A stretch of 64,000 nucleotides of DNA from Sphingomonadaceae bacterium 3R27C6 (GTDB lineage Bacteria > Pseudomonadota > Alphaproteobacteria > Sphingomonadales > Sphingomonadaceae). The notes below the pieces were generated by a model. The model ran no database searches. It saw nothing but the letters and a program-made list of their open reading frames with translations, and was not told where the DNA came from. The position numbers and the translations under genes are program-made. Every line of letters starts with the position of its first letter. Positions within the stretch are counted from its first letter, which is position 1. The stretch covers positions 155,001 through 219,000 of the forward strand of contig SCNS01000003.1 in NCBI GenBank assembly GCA_005503215.1, read 5' to 3'. Below are positions 58,529 through 64,000 of the stretch, one piece after another.

Positions 58529-59722
58529 GTGCAGACCTCGATCGAGGTCGCCGATATCTTCCGCAGCGCGGGGTCCGCCTATCGAGCCGCCCATGCTGGG
58601 CATCTCAGCCTCCAACAGCTCAAGGTCGTGTCGGCGATCGAGCAGTGCCGGACCGCGGCGCTCGGCGGTCACGTCGAGGCCTGTGAGGACTGCGGACATT
58701 GGCGTATCGCCTATAACAGCTGCCGTAACCGTCACTGCCCCAAGTGTCAGGGAGCCGCCGCGCGCACCTGGCTCGAGGCGCGGGAGGCCGATCTTCTCCC
58801 GGTCGGCTATTTCCATGTCGTGTTCACGCTGCCCGCCGAGGTCGCCGACATCGCGTTCCACAACAAGGCGGTGGTCTATGATCTCCTATTCCGGGCGGCT
58901 TCTGCCACGATGCTGACCATCGCTGCCGACCCCAGGCATCTTGGAGCCCGGATCGGCATCACCGCCGTGCTCCACACCTGGGGATCCGCGATGACGCACC
59001 ACCCACATGTGCATATGATCGTGCCCGGCGGCGGCATCGCGAACGATGGCACTCGCTGGATATCGTCGCGGCCCGCGTTCCTGTTACCGGTGCGCGTGCT
59101 CGGACGGCTGTTTCGGCGCCTGTTCCTGACTCAGCTGCTGGCGCTGTACGATGCCCGGCGCCTCAGCTTCTTCGGCGCAATGGCGCCGTTTGCCGAACGC
59201 CGGGTCTTCCTCCGCCACCTGTCGCCGGTCAGGAAGAAGCGCTGGGTCGTCTATGCCAAGCCTCCGTTCGCCGGGCCCGAGGCCGTACTCGCCTATCTGT
59301 CGCGCTACACCCACCGGGTCGCGATCTCGAACCGGCGCCTGCTCGCATTCGGCGATGCCGGCGTGACCATGCGCTACAAGGATTACCGTCGCGATGGCGC
59401 CGACCGCCAACGCGTCATGACGCTCAGCGCCGACGAGTTCATCCGCCGTTTCCTGCTCCATGTTTTGCCGCGCGGCTTTCACCGCATCCGCCACTATGGC
59501 CTGCTCGCCGGCTCCGCCCGGAAGGCCAGCCTCGCGCTTGCCCGCGAGCTGCTCGATGTCATACCGGATGCCGAGGAGGCGCCGCTCGACGGGCCGATCG
59601 ATCCGGCACCGCCATGCCCCTGCTGCGGCGGCAAGATGATCGTGATCGAGGTTTTCGCACGATGGCGCCAGCCTCGTGCCCCGCCGAGTGCCGCCGCTCC
59701 GATCCGGACGATCGCGTCATGA
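58529..59722 (+). CDS. tnpA: IS91-family HUH transposase
   Basis: 397 residues from GTG 58529, five bases after the recombinase stop. The N-terminal zinc-binding motif is CEDCG..CRNRHCPKC (Cys52, Cys55, Cys65, Cys70, Cys73). The HUH metal motif is HPHVH (158-162). The catalytic tyrosines are in YLSRYTHR (Tyr256, Tyr260), the spacing of Y2 transposases. A second CxxC (CPCCGG) lies near the C-terminus. It nicks single-stranded DNA at oriIS and drives rolling-circle transposition. All key residues are intact, so the copy may be active. Confidence 0.93.
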   Translation: MQTSIEVADIFRSAGSAYRAAHAGHLSLQQLKVVSAIEQCRTAALGGHVEACEDCGHWRIAYNSCRNRHCPKCQGAAARTWLEAREADLLPVGYFHVVFTLPAEVADIAFHNKAVVYDLLFRAASATMLTIAADPRHLGARIGITAVLHTWGSAMTHHPHVHMIVPGGGIANDGTRWISSRPAFLLPVRVLGRLFRRLFLTQLLALYDARRLSFFGAMAPFAERRVFLRHLSPVRKKRWVVYAKPPFAGPEAVLAYLSRYTHRVAISNRRLLAFGDAGVTMRYKDYRRDGADRQRVMTLSADEFIRRFLLHVLPRGFHRIRHYGLLAGSARKASLALARELLDVIPDAEEAPLDGPIDPAPPCPCCGGKMIVIEVFARWRQPRAPPSAAAPIRTIAS

Positions 59723-59949
59723 CCCGGCATGGCTCATCCCCAAGAAGGACCGCGCTACCCCCGCGCCGGCCCACGGGCCGCCTCGCGCCGATCGCCTCAA
59801 CGCGTTGCCGCACGTCCGCCGAAGGACCACCGATGGAGGCTCGGAGCATCGATCACGACGGTCGAGTTCGCGCCTCGCGCCGTCGCCTGGGTCGTCTTGC
59901 AACTACGTACGGCGGCCTTCCGACCAGGCCAAAACACAAATCCCCATAG

Positions 59950-60274
59950 TCCGTCCCAGAGCCCACGCGGGTTCCTCCATCAGAGGCTTTCGTACGCTGA
60001 AGCGCCCGAAACCCTTCACGGTTGGAGACGGTCCGCTCCTAGCTGGGAAACCTCAAAAGCGGACCTTGCTTCGCTGATGTGGGATGCGAACGTGATTAGT
60101 GCGTTTCACTATTAACTCGTCAGCCCCCGAGCGTAACAGCTATCCACCATGATAATACCGACTATCGAATAATATCGCTTCTCTCGATCCCCACTGTCCA
60201 ATAGCCGTCTCCGCATACAAAGGGGGCCACGATCAGCTGACATGGCTGCGGAAGGCCCGTGATGGGAGAGCCAC
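59950..60274. other. Gap between the IS91 element and the TonB receptor gene
   Basis: No gene recognised. It contains GAGACGGTCCGCTC (around 60026), echoing the GACGGTCCGA palindromes of the upstream tail, and an AT-rich stretch with the inverted pair GATA..TATC (60151-60166). The latter could be part of the promoter or a regulator site of the receptor gene. The left boundary probably is the IS91 target. Confidence 0.35.
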
Positions 60275-62650
60275 ATGTCATCCACCGTAAATCGTCGAAT
60301 CCAGATTGCCCTGCTTGTCAGTGCCAGCACCGTCGCTGCGCTCGCGGCCCTGCCCGCCGCGGCCGCAGAACCCGATCGTGAAGACACAGCCGCCTCTGAA
60401 ACCGCCGAATCGACCGACATCGTGGTGACAGCCCGCGGCAGGGAGCAGCGCCTGCTCGATGTGCCGGTTGCGGTGTCGGTCGTGTCGGGCAGCGACCTTG
60501 AACGGGCCGATCTGCGGAGCCTGCAGGACGTGACGGCACGTCTTCCCAATGTACGCATCAACAGCGGGACGAACACCGATGTTCTGGTCGTGCGCGGGGT
60601 GGGGTCGGGCGCAAATGTCGGCTTCGAGCAAGCTGTGGGCACATTCGTCGACGGTGTTTATCGCGGCCGGTCGCGGGCGACGCGCGCTGCGCTCTTCGAC
60701 CTCGACCGGATCGAGGTATTGCGCGGACCGCAAACCACCTTCTTCGGCCACAACGCGGTAGCCGGTGCGCTCAACATCGTGACACGCAAACCCGGCACCG
60801 AGTTTTCGCTCAATGGCAGCGCCCTCTATGAAGTCGAGCATGGCGAATACTCGCTCGAGGCCGGCGCGACGGTTCCGCTTGCCGACAGCCTGTCGATCCG
60901 CGTCGCGGGCCGCCTGTCCGGAATGGAGGGCTATGTGCGCAACACGACGCTCAACCGCGACGGCCCCCGCATGCGCGACCGCATCGGACGGGTTTCAGTC
61001 CGCTTCGAGCCGAGCGCTTCCTTCCGCAGCGATCTCCGCGTCGATACAGCGCGCCTCCGCTCGCGCGACGCATTTCCGGGGGAAATCAACGGCTGTCCGC
61101 CGGCGGCAGTATATGGCGCCCCGGGTCTGGCCTGCGGCCAGCTGCTTGCGAGCGCATCGCCCGAGGCAAGCCTCAATTATCGCGCAGCGGGCCGCGAAAG
61201 CTTCTTTCGCTATGATTATACCGAAGCTGCCTGGACGAACACATTCCAGCTCGGCGGCGTCACGCTGACCTCCATCTCCGCCTATTTCGACCATGATAAC
61301 GACGCGAAAATTCAGCTCATTCCGACCCCTAACATCGGCTTCGGAGGCAGCGGCATCCTTCCCACCCGCAATCTGGAATCATACGAACAGCTGAGCCAGG
61401 AGCTTCGGCTGCAGTCGGATACGGGCAACATGATCGACTGGATGGTCGGCGGCTATTACGCCCATGGCAAGCTCGAAGCCCGCAACCGGACAGGCTTCCA
61501 CTTCGTACCATTTGCCTTGATCACCCCTGGGCTGATCACTCCGCTGCGCCCGAATGACCCGATCGCGGGCCGGCCGACGTTGTCGCAGCGTGACGACGTC
61601 TATTCTGTCTTCGGGTCCATGACATTGCGCGCGACCGAGGATCTGCGCCTGAACGTCGCCGCGCGCTATTCGAAAGTCGACAAGCGCGGCAGCAGGACAA
61701 TGTCCTGGGGGCTGCTTGACGGGAACCTCGGCGAGAATTTCGTGGCCCTGCCGCTCGCCGATCAGATCCTCATCAACGCGGGGCGCGGCTCCTCGATGGC
61801 ACAATATCCAATCACCAGCCGCAGCGACGACAAGTTCATGCCGTCCGTCGGGGTCGAATATGATCTCGCGCCGGATATCATGGCCTATGCGACGTACAGC
61901 TATGGCTTCAAGGCGGGCGGTTACGACGCCAGCGCGCAGGGCGGAATCTACGGCCCCGAGACGGTGAACGCCTATGAGCTGGGGATCAAGGGATCGGTCG
62001 CAGGCGGACGCGGGAGTTTCAGTCTCGCCCTGTTCCGGTCGGATTATACGGATCTTCAGGAAACGTCGATCATCTTTACCGGAACGGGGGCGCAGCAGTC
62101 GATCACCTCGGTGGTCACCAATGCCGCTGGCGCGCGTGTTCAGGGCGTCGAGTTCAGCGGTTCCGCCCGTCTTGCCGACTGGCTCCGGATCAACGCCGAT
62201 ATCGGCTATCTCGACGCCGTCTACAGCAACTTTCCCAATGCATCCTGCACGGTTCTCGCGACGGCGGGCAACCCGCGCTGCGTGCAGGACATGTCGGGCA
62301 AGAAGCGCGCCTATGCGCCGGACTGGACCGGAACGGTTGGGGCGAACATCACGGTGCCGCTGCGCGACGACATCTCGGTCCGCATCGATCCGTCGCTCTT
62401 TTTCACCTCGAGCTACTTCACCTCGGCAACGGCGGACCCGCTTCTCCGGCAGGCCGGCTTTGCGAAGGTCGACCTTCGCGTCGGTTTGGGCCCGGACGAT
62501 CGGCGCTGGGAAATCGCGCTCATCACGCGCAACCTGACCGACAAGGCGACTTCGAGTTTTATCGCGCCGCTCCCGACATCGAACGGCAGCACGATCGCCT
62601 ATGCTGACCGGCCGCGATCAATCGCGCTTTCGGCTTCGGTCAAGTTCTGA
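60275..62650 (+). CDS. TonB-dependent outer-membrane receptor
   Basis: 791 residues from ATG 60275 (GGGAG upstream). Signal peptide to about residue 31 (LAALPAAAAEP), TonB box DIVVTAR (48-54), plug domain (about 55-170: VPVAVSVVSGSDLERADLRSLQDVTARLPNVRI, ending LNIVTRKPG), then a beta-barrel with a terminal phenylalanine (SASVKF). It takes up a large or scarce substrate across the outer membrane with TonB energy. The substrate is not evident; the following SMP-30-like gene and a sulfatase suggest a sulfated or lactone-forming organic compound rather than iron. Confidence 0.94.
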   Translation: MSSTVNRRIQIALLVSASTVAALAALPAAAAEPDREDTAASETAESTDIVVTARGREQRLLDVPVAVSVVSGSDLERADLRSLQDVTARLPNVRINSGTNTDVLVVRGVGSGANVGFEQAVGTFVDGVYRGRSRATRAALFDLDRIEVLRGPQTTFFGHNAVAGALNIVTRKPGTEFSLNGSALYEVEHGEYSLEAGATVPLADSLSIRVAGRLSGMEGYVRNTTLNRDGPRMRDRIGRVSVRFEPSASFRSDLRVDTARLRSRDAFPGEINGCPPAAVYGAPGLACGQLLASASPEASLNYRAAGRESFFRYDYTEAAWTNTFQLGGVTLTSISAYFDHDNDAKIQLIPTPNIGFGGSGILPTRNLESYEQLSQELRLQSDTGNMIDWMVGGYYAHGKLEARNRTGFHFVPFALITPGLITPLRPNDPIAGRPTLSQRDDVYSVFGSMTLRATEDLRLNVAARYSKVDKRGSRTMSWGLLDGNLGENFVALPLADQILINAGRGSSMAQYPITSRSDDKFMPSVGVEYDLAPDIMAYATYSYGFKAGGYDASAQGGIYGPETVNAYELGIKGSVAGGRGSFSLALFRSDYTDLQETSIIFTGTGAQQSITSVVTNAAGARVQGVEFSGSARLADWLRINADIGYLDAVYSNFPNASCTVLATAGNPRCVQDMSGKKRAYAPDWTGTVGANITVPLRDDISVRIDPSLFFTSSYFTSATADPLLRQAGFAKVDLRVGLGPDDRRWEIALITRNLTDKATSSFIAPLPTSNGSTIAYADRPRSIALSASVKF

Positions 62651-62652
62651 CG

Positions 62653-63540
62653 ATGACCTACGGGCTGGCCGCGGCCATCGCGCTCACCCTCGCCGCCGCA
62701 CCACCTACCCCCGCTGCGGATCGCGCGGCCCCGCCGCCGGCATCGGACAGGTGGGAGGCGGTCGCCCGCTGCGGGGGCTTTCTGGAAGCGCCCACCCGGT
62801 TGCGGTCGGGCGAGCTTTCGGTCAGCGACCCGGTGGGCGGACGCATCTTTCGTGTCGACGATCGGGGCGTCTGCCACGCGATTATCGAGGGCAAGGACCT
62901 TCCCAACGGACAGGCGCTGGCCGCAGATGGCCGGCTCATTGTCGCGAACCGCGCGGGACTGATGATCGTCGATCCGGTCACCGGCAGCACCCGGCCGCTG
63001 GTCGAGCGCTTCGCCGGCGAGCCCCTCGCCATGGCCAATGATCTGTCGATCGACGGCTATGGCGGGATATATTTCACAGTGCCGGGGGGATCGTCGCTCC
63101 TGCGGCCCGATGGGAGGGTGTTCTATCTGCCTCCCGGCAGCCGCGAACCCGAGCTCGTGGCCGAGGGACTCGCCTTCCCGAACGGAATTGCCGTGGCACC
63201 CGATGGCAATGCGATCTTCGTGGCGGAATTCGCCGCCAAACGCATCCTCTTGATTCCGACCCGGCACTCACGTCGGCAGTTCAACGTCGCGCATGTCTTT
63301 GCCCATAGCCATGGCGGCGTCGGCCCGGATGGCCTCGCATTTGGAGACGATGGCACGCTCTATGCCGCGAATATCGAGGCGGGCACGATTTCTCGCTGGT
63401 CGCCGCAAGGGCAGGCCCTGCCCGACCTGCAGCTACCCGCGGAGGCCGGCCTGCTCGTCACGAACATATTGGTCGAGAAGCAGTGGCTCTATGCCACCGA
63501 GGCCTCGCAAGGTGTCCTTTGGCGAACCCGCATCCGCTAA
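62653..63540 (+). CDS. SMP-30/gluconolactonase/LRE-family beta-propeller protein
   Basis: 295 residues. An N-terminal signal (LAAAIALTLAAAPPTPA) suggests export. The body is a six-bladed propeller: blades marked by DGRLIVANRAGLMIVD, MANDLSIDGYGGIYFTVPGG, FPNGIAVAPDGNAIFVAE and GVGPDGLAFGDDGTLYAANI; the Asn-Asp pair of MANDLSIDG and the PDGLAF site are typical metal or substrate positions. Family enzymes open sugar or other lactones. It begins two bases after the receptor stop, so it is co-translated. It converges on the sulfatase with a 7-base gap. Confidence 0.88.
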   Translation: MTYGLAAAIALTLAAAPPTPAADRAAPPPASDRWEAVARCGGFLEAPTRLRSGELSVSDPVGGRIFRVDDRGVCHAIIEGKDLPNGQALAADGRLIVANRAGLMIVDPVTGSTRPLVERFAGEPLAMANDLSIDGYGGIYFTVPGGSSLLRPDGRVFYLPPGSREPELVAEGLAFPNGIAVAPDGNAIFVAEFAAKRILLIPTRHSRRQFNVAHVFAHSHGGVGPDGLAFGDDGTLYAANIEAGTISRWSPQGQALPDLQLPAEAGLLVTNILVEKQWLYATEASQGVLWRTRIR

Positions 63541-63547
63541 GGGTCCG

Positions 63548-64000
63548 TCATTCGACACCGAACCGGTCGGCCATATTCTTTCCCGAAAAACCGTGACTGT
63601 AGCTCTTCTCGTCGAAAGGAAGCATCGTCTCGTTCCAATGCTCCCATCGGCGCTTCAAATCGTCGAACAGTCCAGGGTTTCGCGCCCTGAGATTGCCGCG
63701 CTCGAGCGGATCCTGCACGACGTCGAAGAGAAACTCGTTTCCGTTTATCTTGAGATATTTATGATCTCCGAGCCGGCAGGCGGCTTGGTCGAGATGACGA
63801 TAGCGCCAGAAAAGTGGGCGCTCCTTCAACGCGCCGCCAAGCAGCGCCGGCATGATGTCGACGCCGTCTGTCGGATACAGCGGCGAGGATGTCGTACCCG
63901 CAAGGCCGAGCACCGTCGGCAGGAAGTCCATCGACATCACCTGCTCGGCCGTTTCGGCGCCCGGCCGGATCCGGCCCGGCCAGCGAATGAGCAACGGAAC
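63548..64000 (-). CDS. Sulfatase, C-terminal part (5' end outside window)
   Basis: The last 150 residues of an arylsulfatase-family enzyme: PLLIRWPGRIRPGAETAEQV near the edge, then MDFLPTVLGLAGT (the family DFLPTV segment), PTDGVDIMPALLGG, LFWRYRHLDQAACRLGDHKYL and LFDVVQDPLERGNL, all typical of the C-terminal sulfatase half. The catalytic formylglycine motif (CxPxR) lies upstream of the window. It hydrolyses a sulfate ester; its place beside the receptor/propeller pair suggests a joint pathway. Confidence 0.88.
   Translation of the reverse strand, partial: VPLLIRWPGRIRPGAETAEQVMSMDFLPTVLGLAGTTSSPLYPTDGVDIMPALLGGALKERPLFWRYRHLDQAACRLGDHKYLKINGNEFLFDVVQDPLERGNLRARNPGLFDDLKRRWEHWNETMLPFDEKSYSHGFSGKNMADRFGVE

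Larger units (their letters stand above)
57427..59949 (+). mobile_element. IS91-family element with tyrosine recombinase and HUH transposase
   Basis: About 2.5 kb, from just after CCCCATAG of the upstream remnant to the CCCCATAG at 59949. It carries a tyrosine recombinase gene (57619-58524) and a Y2-type HUH transposase gene (58529-59722), four bases apart. The 5' part has a CCCGC/GCGGG hairpin (around 57508-57523). IS91 elements transpose by rolling circle, starting at the oriIS end downstream of the transposase, and make no target duplications, consistent with no visible direct repeats. The 5' boundary is inferred from the neighbouring copy's end. Confidence 0.7.

Noticed and set aside
59723-60115. 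Overlapping frames after the IS91 transposase
   Set aside because: Arg/Pro/Ala-rich translations without ribosome sites, in the known non-coding tail of the element.
55800-60270. tRNA gene as attachment site of the accessory region
   Set aside because: No T-loop GGTTCGAATCC-like block or cloverleaf was seen, and IS91 does not need one.

Overview
The window reads as a chromosomal segment of a GC-rich alphaproteobacterium, most likely a sphingomonad (Sphingopyxis or a close relative). This is an inference from protein resemblance (NAD-glutamate dehydrogenase of the 180-kDa class, unimodular QueF, HflKC, DUF4167, several DUF4139 proteins), from the dense GC-rich coding with frequent 4-base stop/start overlaps, and from intergenic GC-rich inverted repeats of the kind sphingomonads carry. 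No rRNA, tRNA or CRISPR array was found.

Region 1 (1-24,500) is core housekeeping. It begins with a partial membrane protein and a YciA-type thioesterase, then a minus-strand block of two tandem DUF4139 proteins, DUF4167, prmC, prfA and hisS (translation and release-factor methylation). An M61 peptidase, inorganic pyrophosphatase, an MscS channel, a cystathionine beta-lyase-like enzyme and SseA-type sulfurtransferase (sulfur metabolism) follow. After these come queF, a hotdog thioesterase, a cytochrome P450, an M1 aminopeptidase lipoprotein, a HerA-like ATPase co-translated with a globin-like protein, a nucleotidyltransferase-like protein and a VOC protein with a possible SOS box.

Region 2 (24,500-46,100) starts with envelope quality control (htrA/degP behind a stress-type promoter, hflK-hflC). 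Next is a plus-strand run with an Mrp-type Fe-S carrier, a CoA-binding protein, two lipoproteins, an orphan Tat-exported molybdenum hydroxylase large subunit coupled to hemH, DUF1963 and an acetoacetyl-CoA reductase. The minus strand then carries a membrane-tethered LuxR-type regulator, an ATP-grasp protein, the 1.5-k-residue glutamate dehydrogenase and a PAS-like protein.

Region 3 (46,100-55,800) holds a DUF983/MocR-type regulator pair behind repeated CATAT motifs. Convergent to it is a complete tripartite RND efflux operon (adaptor, pump, outer-membrane factor) preceded by its TetR-type regulator. The same 12-base motif overlaps the promoters of both tetR and the efflux operon, which suggests autoregulated repression. 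An OsmC-like protein follows.

Region 4 (55,800-64,000) is an accessory breakpoint. A short transcription unit (SD, 23-codon frame, strong hairpin terminator) is followed by low-GC DNA, a beheaded Fur/Zur-family gene and a beheaded IS91 transposase. A complete IS91-family element with both a tyrosine recombinase and an HUH transposase lies directly behind it. Beyond the element is a TonB-dependent receptor, an SMP-30/gluconolactonase-like protein and the end of a sulfatase, which looks like a small uptake/degradation locus for a sulfated substrate.

I found no clearly unprecedented multi-gene system. The strongest candidates for a second look are the tandem IS91 copies with their palindrome cluster, the small structured transcript at 55,971-56,115, the SD-occluding hairpin before a DUF4139 gene, the shared operator of the efflux locus, and the globin/HerA pair.
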